From: JBHJHK01 sp050330975
Lineage (GTDB): Bacteria; Pseudomonadota; Gammaproteobacteria; Competibacterales; Competibacteraceae
Reading direction: 5' to 3'
Assembly: GCA_050330975.1 (NCBI GenBank)
Contig: JBHJHK010000280.1
Coordinates: forward strand, 1-39,717
DNA: 39,717 nt
Shown here: one piece after another, positions 7,901 through 15,512 of the stretch
Numbering within the stretch: the first letter of the stretch is position 1
Layout: every line of letters begins with the position of its first letter
Notes under the pieces: generated by a model
Databases searched by the model: none
What the model was told of the DNA's origin: nothing
What the model saw: the letters and a program-made list of their open reading frames with translations, nothing else
Position numbers and translations under genes: made by a program

Positions 7901-8581
7901 TCAAGTAACAGCGCCAGGGTCGCCGGGGGCGTCGGTGCTCGGGTGGGCGACCCGAAGGTCGGCAGGGGAATCGGCAGGGGCATCAGCGGGGTCCTCGCCG
8001 GGGGTCGGCGGCCCTTCGCCCTCGGCCGCCACGACCTCGGGTCGCTCTTGGTCCCGGTCTCGGTCTCGGTCGGCCTCGGCGGCGACCTCACCCTCGGGGA
8101 TGGAGGCGTTGGGGGTGACCTCGGCGTCGGCAGTGTCTTCTAGCTGGCTGGCCCTGTGGCGCATATCCCAAGTCACCACATCGCCCAAGGGGGCAAATTG
8201 GGTGAAGTCCTCGGCGTAGTCGTCGAGGCCATCGGTGACGTTGAACTGGGGCAGGTGAAACAGCCGACGCAGAGCGGCGCGGCGCAGGGCGGCAGAGACC
8301 TTGGGGGCCAGGTAGGCCCGGTAGTCGGCTCCCTCCCCCAAGGTGGCGGGGTCGGGGAGGTCTCGGTCGGTGATCTTCTCCCAGGGCACGGCGGGGGCGG
8401 AGTCTGGGGGGGCGGAAACGGCGGTCTCCCCCGGATTGGCCTCGGGCTGGAGGAGATCGGGGGTCTCGACTTCCCCGAGGGGTTGACTGCGACGGGCCTC
8501 GGCCTTGCGCGCCGACCAACGCCGCAAGAACCCCTCGGGGGCGCCTTCGGCGTCGGGGTCGGGATCGGAGGGACGGCTCAT
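7901..8581 (-). CDS. DUF3306 family protein
   Basis: This 226-residue protein has the DUF3306 hallmark near its start (FLRRWSARKAEAR, about 17-29), then a Pro/Glu-rich linker, then the conserved block WEKITDRDLPDPATL...YRAYLAPKVSAALRRAALRRLF, with FNVTDGLDDYAEDF. The last 80 residues are low-complexity, acidic and rich in Ala, Asp, Glu and Pro. Members sit beside DUF3305 and formate dehydrogenase genes; no biochemical function is known. The start follows CAGGAG and lies 5 bp after the DUF3305 stop, so the two are surely co-transcribed and probably co-translated. Confidence 0.85.
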   Translation of the reverse strand: MSRPSDPDPDAEGAPEGFLRRWSARKAEARRSQPLGEVETPDLLQPEANPGETAVSAPPDSAPAVPWEKITDRDLPDPATLGEGADYRAYLAPKVSAALRRAALRRLFHLPQFNVTDGLDDYAEDFTQFAPLGDVVTWDMRHRASQLEDTADAEVTPNASIPEGEVAAEADRDRDRDQERPEVVAAEGEGPPTPGEDPADAPADSPADLRVAHPSTDAPGDPGAVT

Positions 8582-8586
8582 GGGTT

Positions 8587-9084
8587 TTAACTCCTGGGCC
8601 CTTGGCCCTTCCAGTTCTGCCGGCGGCGCTTGGTGCGCTTTTCGGGGACGTAGTGGGTGAGGACAAAGCGCTCGACGGCGGGGATGATCTCCACGGGAAG
8701 GGGCACGGGAAAGGCCTCCTCCTCGGCTTCGGCGTAGGCGTTGGCCTCGTCGAAACTGGCGCTGACTTTGAACGGCAAGGGTCGCTGGCAGTCGTCTTTG
8801 CGGGTGATGACATAGAGCGCGGGGCGCTCGCTCAACAAGTTGAAATAATAGCTCTCGGCCTCGTCGACGTGGAGTTTTAACACCAAGCCACCACAGCGAT
8901 GGAGCGTGACGCCGTCGGCGCCGCTGTGGATGGGGGTCGGTGTTCGGGGGGTGGGTTCGGTTTCCACCACCGCGCCGTGGACCTCCCAGATATCGGTCAA
9001 CCACGGCTGGCGAGCCGGGCGCTGGCGGAGCAAAACGGCGAGGCCAAACTGGGTCCTCACGGCGCCGGGGTCAAACTCGGTCAC
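8587..9084 (-). CDS. DUF3305 family protein
   Basis: This protein is 165 residues long when read from the GTG at 9082-9084, which follows AGAGGAG at good spacing. A more distant upstream start (9150) would add 22 residues without support. Conserved DUF3305 features are the opening FGLAVLLRQRPARQPWLTDIW, the central hydrophobic strand, the patch YYFNLLSERPALYVI, and a basic tail (KRTKRRRQNWKG). It always occurs with DUF3306 at formate dehydrogenase loci. It is the first gene of the leftward cluster, divergent from the DUF6505 gene across 197 bp. The function is unknown; an assembly role is inferred from context only. Confidence 0.85.
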   Translation of the reverse strand: MTEFDPGAVRTQFGLAVLLRQRPARQPWLTDIWEVHGAVVETEPTPRTPTPIHSGADGVTLHRCGGLVLKLHVDEAESYYFNLLSERPALYVITRKDDCQRPLPFKVSASFDEANAYAEAEEEAFPVPLPVEIIPAVERFVLTHYVPEKRTKRRRQNWKGQGPRS

Positions 9085-9194
9085 CGCCGATCTCCTCTTG
9101 GGGGTTTGAGTTGTGGCGTTTCGGGTTGGCGGATGGGCCGTCGCCACCAAACCCCGGGGGAGTGGGGTTCAGGGGGGTGGGAATGGTGGAGGGC

Positions 9195-9223
9195 TTGGCG
9201 TTTGGAGGTTCAGCCGACATAAT
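9195..9223 (+). promoter_or_regulatory. candidate sigma70 promoter for the DUF6505-DUF6352 pair
   Basis: TTGGCG (9195-9200) and CATAAT (9218-9223) are spaced by 17 bp in the divergent region between the DUF3305 and DUF6505 genes. A second CATAAT lies at 9229-9234. The leader would be about 50 nt. This is a prediction by eye. Confidence 0.4.
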
Positions 9224-9280
9224 TTCGCCATAATCCCGCTACGGCCAACCACTCTAACGCCCAAAGATAGACTCACCACC

Positions 9281-9784
9281 ATGACCAATGCAACCCGTCT
9301 GCTGCGCGTGGTGCGCCTCGACGACTCGGACACCCAGGTCTATGAACGGGCCGCCGCACCCGGGGAGTGGGCAGTGCCCGGGACGTTTCACTTCTGGGAC
9401 CTCCCCGTCGACGCCCTCCAGGGCAAGACCCGCCAGGCTTTTGCCCACGGTTTTCTGGGGCTGTCGAGCTTTGGGCGCGCCACCTTGGTGGCGGTGGCCC
9501 CCATCACCCCCGCCGAGCTAGAGGCCGCCGCCGAGTGCCTCGCCGCCCATCTAGTGGAGGCTTTTGGCGCCCCGAACCTAGCGGCGGCGTTGCCCGCCGC
9601 CCGCGAAGAGATCGCCTTTGCCGCAGAGCTGTGCCAACACCCCCCCAATACCCTGGTGGCGGTGGCCCGCCAGCTGGACGGCGACGATATCGACGAGCAA
9701 TTCAAAGTGGTGACTCCCCCCTCGGGGGCCAACCACGACGCCATCGCCCTGTTCGGTGTGGTCGACGATGACCAAGCCCCTTGA
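9281..9784 (+). CDS. DUF6505 family protein of formate dehydrogenase loci
   Basis: This 167-residue protein begins MTNATRLLRVVRLDDSDTQV and continues with YERAAAPGEWAVPGTFHFWD, the pattern I associate with DUF6505, a short protein found next to formate dehydrogenase accessory genes. A conserved QAFAHGFLGLSSFGRATLVAVA block follows, then a helical region and an acidic end. It has no signal peptide and no membrane segment. A longer upstream frame was rejected because it is low-complexity and the family begins at this ATG. It overlaps the next gene by 17 bp, implying translational coupling. The function is unknown. Confidence 0.8.
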   Translation: MTNATRLLRVVRLDDSDTQVYERAAAPGEWAVPGTFHFWDLPVDALQGKTRQAFAHGFLGLSSFGRATLVAVAPITPAELEAAAECLAAHLVEAFGAPNLAAALPAAREEIAFAAELCQHPPNTLVAVARQLDGDDIDEQFKVVTPPSGANHDAIALFGVVDDDQAP

Positions 9785-10790
9785 CCCCTGGCCCGAGTGC
9801 GGCTATCGGGCCGTCGCGGCGACCCCAGAGGGTCTCAAGCCAACGGCAGAGCTCATGGGCCACCTGTGGCGGCGTCCCGAACTGCTGCCCCCCCCTGACG
9901 CCGACCCCCGAGAACAAGCCCTCCACCATCGGTTGCTGGCTGACCCCCTAGCCCCCGTGGACGCCACAACCCTGGAGGAACTCCCCGATCCCGACGCCCG
10001 GGAGAACTACCGCCACGCCCTGGTCTTTCGAACCCTGTTGGGGGAGGCCACCACCTTGGAGGCGGCCTACCGGACCCTGGCCGCCGGGCGCGCCCCCCAA
10101 CCCGTGCCGCCGGTGCTGATGGACTGGCTAGTGCAGCTCATCGTCCGCCACCTCCTGGCGGGCCTCGACGGCGACGCCTTTGCCCATCGGGCCGGTGAAC
10201 TGTTGTTTCGCCGCCAGCGCCTGAGCCGAGAGCAGGGGCCAGTAGTGGCCGACGCCGAGTGGCTGGACCGCCGGCGCCGGGCCGATGGGGGTCTGACGGT
10301 GCTGGAGCAGCTCATCCGCCAAGCCGGGGGGGTGCCCACCTCGGAAGACGTCCAAGTCCTCAACGGCGACACGGCCGACGACTATTGGCGCACTGGCGTC
10401 GGCGGCGGCTTGGCGTTGGATCTCAACCTCGACACCCCCGGCCTCCAGGCCCTAGGGGCGGTCCTCAAGGCGTTGGTGGAACACATCTATGGCACCTCGG
10501 TGGCCATCGCCCCCGTGGGGCGCATCGACGATCCCCACTGGCGCTGGCACATCGGCCTCGACGCCCACGGCAACGAACTTCTCAACGCCCTCTACCGGGG
10601 AGAAGTGTTGAGCGACGAACAACGCAACCAGTGGGTGGCGCTGTTTCGCCTCACCTTTGGCGACGAAAAGGCCCTGCGCCCCGACGTGGTGGGCTATCCC
10701 ATTTACTTGGGCTTGGCGGCGTCTGCCGGGGGGGAAGTGCGTCTCAAACCCCACAATTTGCTCCTCAACTTACCCCTGATCTCCCAGTGA
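9768..10790 (+). CDS. DUF6352 family protein of formate dehydrogenase loci
   Basis: This 340-residue soluble protein resembles DUF6352: an N-terminal CGYRAV...GLKPTAELMGHLWRRPELLPPP, then DARENYRHALVFR, LFRRQRLSREQGPVVADAE, and a C-terminal half with DDYWRTG, HWRWHIGLDAHGNELLNALYRGE and LRPDVVGYPIYLGLA. The start ATG (9768) lies inside the end of the DUF6505 gene. Members of this family are syntenic with formate dehydrogenase in alpha- and gammaproteobacteria; no activity is known to me. The HWRWHIGLDAHGNELLN segment, rich in His, Trp and Asp, is the best candidate for a functional site. Nothing suggests export. Confidence 0.8.
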   Translation: MTKPLDPWPECGYRAVAATPEGLKPTAELMGHLWRRPELLPPPDADPREQALHHRLLADPLAPVDATTLEELPDPDARENYRHALVFRTLLGEATTLEAAYRTLAAGRAPQPVPPVLMDWLVQLIVRHLLAGLDGDAFAHRAGELLFRRQRLSREQGPVVADAEWLDRRRRADGGLTVLEQLIRQAGGVPTSEDVQVLNGDTADDYWRTGVGGGLALDLNLDTPGLQALGAVLKALVEHIYGTSVAIAPVGRIDDPHWRWHIGLDAHGNELLNALYRGEVLSDEQRNQWVALFRLTFGDEKALRPDVVGYPIYLGLAASAGGEVRLKPHNLLLNLPLISQ

Positions 10791-10830
10791 TGCCCCCCCA
10801 TCCACGGCCCCTATCCCCCTGAGGTACCCC

Positions 10831-11619
10831 ATGCTGCGCTCCCTGGTACTGGTCTGGTCGAGTATTGGCTTCGGCGCCAACGCCCTGGCTGACGGGTTGA
10901 CGGTCCCCACTCCTTTGGTGGGGACGGAGGCCTCTGCCGCCCCCACCGAGGGCACCCCCCGTTGGTCGCGGGCCATCTTCGAAGACGACGTCGAGACCTT
11001 GTCGGGCCTTTTGGCCACCGTCGGCGACGTCGACTTTGCCACTCCCCGGGGCAAGACCGCCCTCATGGCCGCGGCCAAGGCCGACGACCTGGCCCTGGTG
11101 GAGGCGTTGTTGACGGCCGGTGCCGACATCAACCTCTTCAACCACAACGGTGGTACGGCCTTGATGTACGCCGCGGGTTTTGGGGCCTTGGCCCTGGTGG
11201 AACGACTGTTGGCGGCGGGCGCCGACCCCAACCACCGGGCCTCCAACGGCTGGACCGCGCTGATGATGGCCGCGGCCAAGGATCGCCCCCGGGTGGTGAC
11301 CGCCCTGTTGCGCAGCGGCGGCGACCCCAACATCGCCGATGTCTACGGCTGGACCCCTTTGATGCGCGCCGCCTACGAGGGCCAGGCCTCGGCGGTGGCC
11401 GCCCTCCTCGCAGATGCCCGCATCGACCTCAAAGCCGTCAACGACAAGGAGCAAACCGCCTTGCACCTGGCGTGTATCCACGGCGATGTGGCCATCGTCC
11501 AGGCCCTGGTGGCCAAGGGCGCCTCGGCAGAGGAGGTGGATGCCCTGGGCTACACCCCCAGGGGGATCGCCAAAGCCCAGGGCTTCGATGCGGTGGTGGC
11601 GGTCCTCGAAGGTTCTTGA
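10831..11619 (+). CDS. secreted ankyrin-repeat protein
   Basis: This 262-residue protein has a signal peptide (MLRSLVLVWSSIGFGANALA) and about six ankyrin repeats from residue 50 to the end. The repeats are recognisable by KTALMAAAKADDLALVEALL, GTALMYAAGFGALALVERLL, WTALMMAAAKDRPRVVTALL, WTPLMRAAYEGQASAVAALL, QTALHLACIHGDVAIVQALV and YTPRGIAKAQGFDAVVAVL. It should lie in the periplasm and bind a protein partner. GAGG precedes the ATG. It starts 40 bp after the DUF6352 gene on the same strand, so it may share that transcript; whether it belongs to the formate system is unknown. Its 3' end is followed by a 304-bp intergenic region. Confidence 0.88.
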   Translation: MLRSLVLVWSSIGFGANALADGLTVPTPLVGTEASAAPTEGTPRWSRAIFEDDVETLSGLLATVGDVDFATPRGKTALMAAAKADDLALVEALLTAGADINLFNHNGGTALMYAAGFGALALVERLLAAGADPNHRASNGWTALMMAAAKDRPRVVTALLRSGGDPNIADVYGWTPLMRAAYEGQASAVAALLADARIDLKAVNDKEQTALHLACIHGDVAIVQALVAKGASAEEVDALGYTPRGIAKAQGFDAVVAVLEGS

Positions 11620-11633
11620 GAGGGCAAAAAGAC

Positions 11634-11661
11634 AAAAAAAGGCCTGAAGGTCGTTCAGGCC
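11634..11661 (-). terminator. intrinsic terminator for leftward transcription
   Basis: A perfect 8-bp stem (11641-11648 with 11654-11661, loop GGTCG on the plus strand) is followed on the minus strand by seven T (complement of 11634-11640). On the plus strand there is no T run after the stem, so it does not fit the ankyrin gene ending at 11619. No annotated gene lies to its right on the minus strand, which implies an unannotated leftward transcript. Confidence 0.8.
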
Positions 11662-11767
11662 CAGTAGCTAGGAAGTCGGGGAAGCACCTCGATGAGATGT
11701 CGAGAGCTTCACCGCACTCTCATCGTAGCAAGGGGACAGGCCGCCCTTGAAGGTCTCCATTGCCCCC
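11634..11767 (-). ncRNA. candidate structured small RNA, possibly also a 30-codon ORF
   Basis: This leftward element ends at the intrinsic terminator. On the minus strand it can form a 7-bp stem GGGGGCA with TGTCCCC (from 11767), then an 8-bp stem CGATGAGA with TCTCATCG (11718-11725 with 11690-11697). That second stem competes with another hairpin built on GAAGC/GCTTC and CTCG/CGAG (11681-11710). A copy of the terminator's left arm, GGCCTG (11737-11742), could pair with the terminator's right arm. A 30-codon frame (11668-11760, beginning METFKGGLSPCYDESAVKLS) has its stop 7 nt before the terminator stem, but its ribosome-binding site is poor. I do not recognise a known RNA family. The 5' end is unknown. 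Confidence 0.4.
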
Positions 11768-11791
11768 AAAATCCCAGCGCCACTCCCAATC

Positions 11792-11812
11792 ATTCGGGAA
11801 AAAATCCCGAAT
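11792..11812. promoter_or_regulatory. inverted repeat, possible operator
   Basis: The 21-bp sequence ATTCGGGA-AAAAA-TCCCGAAT has perfect 8-bp arms around a 5-bp A tract. It lies between the leftward RNA candidate and the response-regulator gene, about 110 bp upstream of the latter. It may be a binding site for a dimeric regulator. No T run follows on the plus strand, so it is not a standard terminator. Confidence 0.45.
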
Positions 11813-11846
11813 CGCCCTTGGGACTTGGCCGAACCCCGGCGTAGTT

Positions 11847-11869
11847 GGTTAGTATTTGGGGGTTAGTAT
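11847..11869 (+). promoter_or_regulatory. direct repeat GGTTAGTAT upstream of the response regulator
   Basis: The 9-mer GGTTAGTAT occurs at 11847-11855 and 11861-11869, with starts 14 bp apart, 55-77 bp upstream of the response-regulator ATG. Spaced direct repeats of this kind can bind response regulators, so autoregulation is possible. The motif does not match the NarL heptamer consensus. Confidence 0.35.
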
Positions 11870-11923
11870 GCAAACCCTGTGTCATTGCCCAACCAGCCAC
11901 CACTCTTCCCACCAAAGACCCCG

Positions 11924-12562
11924 ATGACTGCCCCCCTCACGGTGTTGGTGGTCGACGATCACCCCGTCGTCCGCTCCGGCTGCCGCCTGTTGCTGCAGCA
12001 GTTACCCCTGGTCACGGTGCACGAAGCCGTCGACGGCGAGAGCGCTTACCGCAGCTTCACCCAGCACCGCCCCGATATGGTGGTGTTGGACATCTCTTTG
12101 CCGGACATCGGTGGCCTGGAGGTGCTGCGGCGCATCAAGAGCCGAGACGCCTGTGCCAAGGTGCTGATCTTCACCATGCGCGACGATCCAGTCCTGGGCG
12201 CCCGGCTGCTCCAGGAGGGGGCCATGGGCTACGTCACCAAGAGCTGCGCCCCCGGCCTGTTGGTGGAAGCCGTCAAACGGGTGGCCGAGGGCAAGCCCTT
12301 CATCAGCCACGACATCGCCGAGGCCATCGCCCTCCTCAACCTCAACCCCCGCCCCGACCCCCTAGCTGCCCTGTCCCCCCGGGACCTGGAGCTCTTGCGT
12401 CTCATCGGTGGGGGGGTGGGCCTCAAAGACATCGCCGAGCGCCTCCACCTGAGCTACAAAACCGTCGCCAACAACGTCTCCCTCCTCAAGCACAAACTCA
12501 AGGTGAGCAGCACCTCGGATCTGGTGCGCATCGCCATCAACCACGGCCTGTGCAGTTTTTGA
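11924..12562 (+). CDS. NarL/FixJ-family response regulator
   Basis: This 212-residue regulator has a receiver domain (about 4-120) with acidic pair Asp11-Asp12, phospho-acceptor Asp56 (VVLDISLP) and conserved Lys in GYVTKS. A LuxR-type helix-turn-helix (about 145-208) contains LSPRDLELLRLIGGG and IAERLHLSYKTVANNVSLLK. It should bind DNA when phosphorylated by the kinase encoded immediately downstream. I use the ATG at 11924, where the receiver fold begins; a GTG 45 bp upstream is possible. Regulated genes are unknown. The flanking leftward RNA candidate and the formate dehydrogenase cluster 2-3 kb away are plausible but unproven targets. Confidence 0.93.
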   Translation: MTAPLTVLVVDDHPVVRSGCRLLLQQLPLVTVHEAVDGESAYRSFTQHRPDMVVLDISLPDIGGLEVLRRIKSRDACAKVLIFTMRDDPVLGARLLQEGAMGYVTKSCAPGLLVEAVKRVAEGKPFISHDIAEAIALLNLNPRPDPLAALSPRDLELLRLIGGGVGLKDIAERLHLSYKTVANNVSLLKHKLKVSSTSDLVRIAINHGLCSF

Positions 12563-12582
12563 CGTCTCCCGCCGTGGTTCGC

Positions 12583-13941
12583 GTGTCGTCCCTCAAGGTG
12601 CGCTTGGTGCTCATCAGCGCAGGGGTGCTCCTGGTGAGCTTGAACCTGGCGTTTTTGTTCTTGCTCCACAATGCCAAGGTGGCGGTGCGGGCGGAAATGG
12701 CCTCCACCTTGGAACTGGTGGACCAGCTGATCTTAGGGGTATTGCCCCGGCGCAGTTACTACTTCGAAGGGGAGCGCCACAGCCTAGGGCACCTGGTGGA
12801 GCGGCTGCGGGAGGTGCGGCATCTCACGGTTTCGGTGGCCCCGGAGGAGCCAGAGGGCGCCGCCGGCGCCCGGGCGTTGCCCGCTCCCCATGAGGTGGAG
12901 GCCCCGGCCTGGTTTACGGCCTTGATCGGCCCAGATTTAGAGCAGCTGCCGACGGTGGTGCTGCGGGGCGCCCTAAACCGGGGGGAGACCGTGGTCATCA
13001 GCGCCAACCCCGCCGACGAGATTGAGGAGATCTGGGAGGATGTCAAGGTGTTTTTGGCCTTGGCTGGCGCGCTCCTGGTGGGCCTTACGGCCCTTTTGTA
13101 CCTGGCCGTCCAGCAGGGCCTCAAGCCCCTAGGGGTGTTATTGACAGGCTTTCAACGCCTGGAGCGGGGGGATTTTTCCGCCCGAGTTCCCCCGGCGATG
13201 GTCCAAGAGCTCGAGGCCCTCCACGGGGGATTCAACCACCTGAGCGAAGTCCTCGCCGACACCACCCGCAGCAACCGGCTGCTGGCCCGGCGTCTGCTCT
13301 CCCTCCAAGACGACGAGCGCCGGGCCTTGGCCTCGGAACTCCACGACGAGGCCGGACCGTGTTTCTTTGGCCTCAAGGCCGATGCGGCGTTGATCCGCGA
13401 CCATTTATCCCAGGGCGACGTCGAGGCGATTGCCCCGCGCCTGGACTCCATCGACGCCTTGGTAGAGCGTCTCCAGGCCCAGAGTCGGCGGATTTTGCTC
13501 GCCCTGCGCCCGGCGTCCATCGACGGCGACCATTTGGCGGAGGCCATTCACCAGTTGGTGGCGGGTTGGCGGGCCCGCCTCCCCCACGTGGACTGGCAAT
13601 TGACATTGCCCGCCGAGCCCTTGGAGTTAGACCCCGAGGTGGCCAGCACCGTGTACCGCATCGTCCAGGAGGGGGTGACCAACGTGGTCAAACACGCCCG
13701 GGCCAGCCGCGCCTCGATCTCGTTGGGACTTTGGCAAAATCAGCTGGTGGTGGAAATCCGCGACGACGGCGACGGCCTGGATCCCGAGGCCCACCGTTTG
13801 GGGCTGGGCCTCATGGGGATTCGCGAGCGCGCAGAGGCCCTAGGGGGTGATTTTGCCGTGTCCTCGGGGCGGGGGATGGAGGCGGGCGTCACCGTGAGGG
13901 TCGCCTTGCCCGCCGGGGCCGGCGCAGCCGTTTCCAACTGA
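12583..13941 (+). CDS. membrane histidine kinase, NarX/UhpB type
   Basis: This protein is about 452 residues. It has a transmembrane helix near 8-28, a periplasmic sensor region of about 120 residues, and a second helix near 154-178 (VFLALAGALLVGLTALLYLA). A HAMP segment follows (QRLERGDFSARVP), then a HisKA_3 dimerisation domain with phospho-acceptor His254 (ASELHDEAGP) and a C-terminal HATPase with N-box EGVTNVVKHA and GDGL and GLGLMGIRERAEALGG boxes. The start is uncertain: GTG at 12583 or 12574, or a TTG at 12559 overlapping the regulator's stop as TTGA. It forms an operon with the response regulator. The periplasmic domain gives no clue to the ligand; no P-box like that of NarX is evident. 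Confidence 0.9.
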   Translation: MSSLKVRLVLISAGVLLVSLNLAFLFLLHNAKVAVRAEMASTLELVDQLILGVLPRRSYYFEGERHSLGHLVERLREVRHLTVSVAPEEPEGAAGARALPAPHEVEAPAWFTALIGPDLEQLPTVVLRGALNRGETVVISANPADEIEEIWEDVKVFLALAGALLVGLTALLYLAVQQGLKPLGVLLTGFQRLERGDFSARVPPAMVQELEALHGGFNHLSEVLADTTRSNRLLARRLLSLQDDERRALASELHDEAGPCFFGLKADAALIRDHLSQGDVEAIAPRLDSIDALVERLQAQSRRILLALRPASIDGDHLAEAIHQLVAGWRARLPHVDWQLTLPAEPLELDPEVASTVYRIVQEGVTNVVKHARASRASISLGLWQNQLVVEIRDDGDGLDPEAHRLGLGLMGIRERAEALGGDFAVSSGRGMEAGVTVRVALPAGAGAAVSN

Positions 13942-14079
13942 CGTCGCGCGCCTGGGCATCTCGTCGCCCGATTCGCCACCGCGTGCTACAACTACAAGGC
14001 GTATCGCCGCCAAATCGGCGCCTTCGCCGCCGATTCCCGGGTATTGCCATCCAACCTTCTTTGGAGGATTTGTCGCTCC

Positions 14080-15045
14080 ATGCCCCATTCCGTCGCCATC
14101 ATCGGCCTTGGCATCATGGGCCGCCGCATGCTCGCCGCCATGGGCCGCCACCCCGATTTTGAAGTCGTCACTTTGTGGGACCCCGCCGAGGCCGCCCTGG
14201 CCCGAGTCCGCTCCGAAGTGCCTCGAGTCGAAGTGGCGACCAGTGCCAGCGCCGCCATGGAGGCCGCCCAGCTGGTCTATTTGGCCTGCCCCCCCCTACC
14301 CCGCCGGGAGCTGGCCCTGGAGGCCAGTGCCATGAATCGGGCGCTGTTTCTGGAAAAGCCCCTGGGGGTGGACACCGCCGCCAGCGCCAGCCTGGTGGAG
14401 GCTTTGGGGTCGGCCAACACCCAGGCGGTGGTGAACTTTGTGTTGGCCAACGCCCGGGCCTTCAATACCCTGGAGGCGGCCATCGCCCGGGATGTCACAG
14501 GCCCTGTGGTGGGCATCGATATCGTCGTGACCTATCCCCAGTGGCCCCGGGCCTGGCAGATGGATGCCCACTGGCTCAAGGGTCGGGCCGAGGGGGGCTT
14601 TACCCGGGAGGTGATCTCCCACTTTATCTTTGCCGCCCAAAGGCTCCTCGGAGAGCTCCAGGTGGTGTGGGCCAGGCCCAGCTACCCCAGTGACGATGAC
14701 GGGGCCTGCGAGACCCACCTGTTGGCCCGGTTGGAAAACCCCGCCGGGGTGCCGGTATCGGTGTTGGGCACCACCGGCGGTGCCCAGCCCGACCGCCAGG
14801 AGCTGACGGTCAAGGGCACCCGGCGCAGCTACCGCTTGGCCGAATTCTATCAACTGTGGGTCTCGGAAGGTGGGGCATGGGAAGAAGCCCTCATTCCCCC
14901 CGCCGATCCCCGGGCCGACACTTTGCAACGACAACTGGACCAGGTGGCCCTGTGGCTCCAAGGCAAGCCCCAGCGCCTGGCCACGGCGGCCGAGGCCTTG
15001 GGGGTCCAGCGCTGTATCGAGGGGATGTTGACCACACCACCGTAA
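14080..15045 (+). CDS. Gfo/Idh/MocA-family oxidoreductase
   Basis: This 321-residue NAD(P)-dependent dehydrogenase has an N-terminal Rossmann motif (VAIIGLGIMGRRML, about 5-18), a strand-helix set, the family signature EKPLGVD near residue 95, and a C-terminal alpha/beta domain with GGFTREVISHFIFAAQRLLG, where a catalytic His is expected. I chose the ATG at 14080, which follows GGAGG; twelve upstream codons (from 14044) are unsupported. Substrates in this family are mostly sugars, inositols or related alcohols, and the sequence does not let me choose. It appears monocistronic. Confidence 0.87.
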   Translation: MPHSVAIIGLGIMGRRMLAAMGRHPDFEVVTLWDPAEAALARVRSEVPRVEVATSASAAMEAAQLVYLACPPLPRRELALEASAMNRALFLEKPLGVDTAASASLVEALGSANTQAVVNFVLANARAFNTLEAAIARDVTGPVVGIDIVVTYPQWPRAWQMDAHWLKGRAEGGFTREVISHFIFAAQRLLGELQVVWARPSYPSDDDGACETHLLARLENPAGVPVSVLGTTGGAQPDRQELTVKGTRRSYRLAEFYQLWVSEGGAWEEALIPPADPRADTLQRQLDQVALWLQGKPQRLATAAEALGVQRCIEGMLTTPP

Positions 15046-15164
15046 ACTTCCACAGCCTCTCCGCGGAGGGCAGATGGCATTTTATGGGCAACGGGGTATT
15101 CCAAAACCCGGGAATACAGCGGGATACCACGGCATCGGCAATCGCCAATGGGAGCTCGACGACT

Positions 15165-15512
15165 ATGTGTCTCACCCATCGCATTTGTTTGTTGTTGACC
15201 TTGGTATTATTGACTGTCACCGTCGCCCGGGCCGATCAGCGGGCCCTCTGCGCCGAGAAAACCAGTTTTCACGTGCGCAGCAATCACCTGATCGCCGTGG
15301 AGGGCGATCGCGCCCAAATGATCTCCCATGGCTATGCCTAGAATCACCTCCCGGGCTTGGAGGGCGGCGAACTGTGGGAGGTGTGGGGCGTTTACGACTA
15401 CCGATTTGTACGGGTCGACAGCCAATGGCGCATTACCCATTTTGGCCTCGACGTCAGCCACCAACGGGGCAACAGCGCCGTCCGCACGGCAACTCGGCCC
15501 GTGGACGATTAA
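15165..15512 (+). pseudogene. SnoaL-like (NTF2-fold) secreted protein, interrupted by an amber codon
   Basis: An ATG opens a signal peptide (MCLTHRICLLLTLVLLTVTV) followed by a stretch ending AQMISHGYA and a TAG at 15339-15341. The same frame continues for 56 more codons (NHLPGLEGGELWEVWGVYDY...FVRVDSQWRITHFGLDVSHQ) to a TAA at 15510-15512. The second half has the SnoaL-like pattern of Y-x-R-x-V-R-V-x-x-x-W-R-I. The first part of the NTF2 fold seems missing between the signal peptide and the strand HLIAVEGDRAQM. The simplest reading is a decayed gene with an internal deletion and a nonsense mutation. Amber read-through is an alternative that the sequence cannot exclude. Confidence 0.65.

Noticed and set aside
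8028..8110. CGGTCTCGGTCTCGGTCGG short repeats
   Set aside because: They encode the Asp/Arg-rich low-complexity tail of the DUF3306 protein and need no separate explanation.
11845..12582. N-terminal extension of the histidine kinase frame through the response regulator
   Set aside because: This part overlaps the response-regulator gene in another frame and is low-complexity Pro/Arg/Gly; the kinase begins with its first membrane helix.
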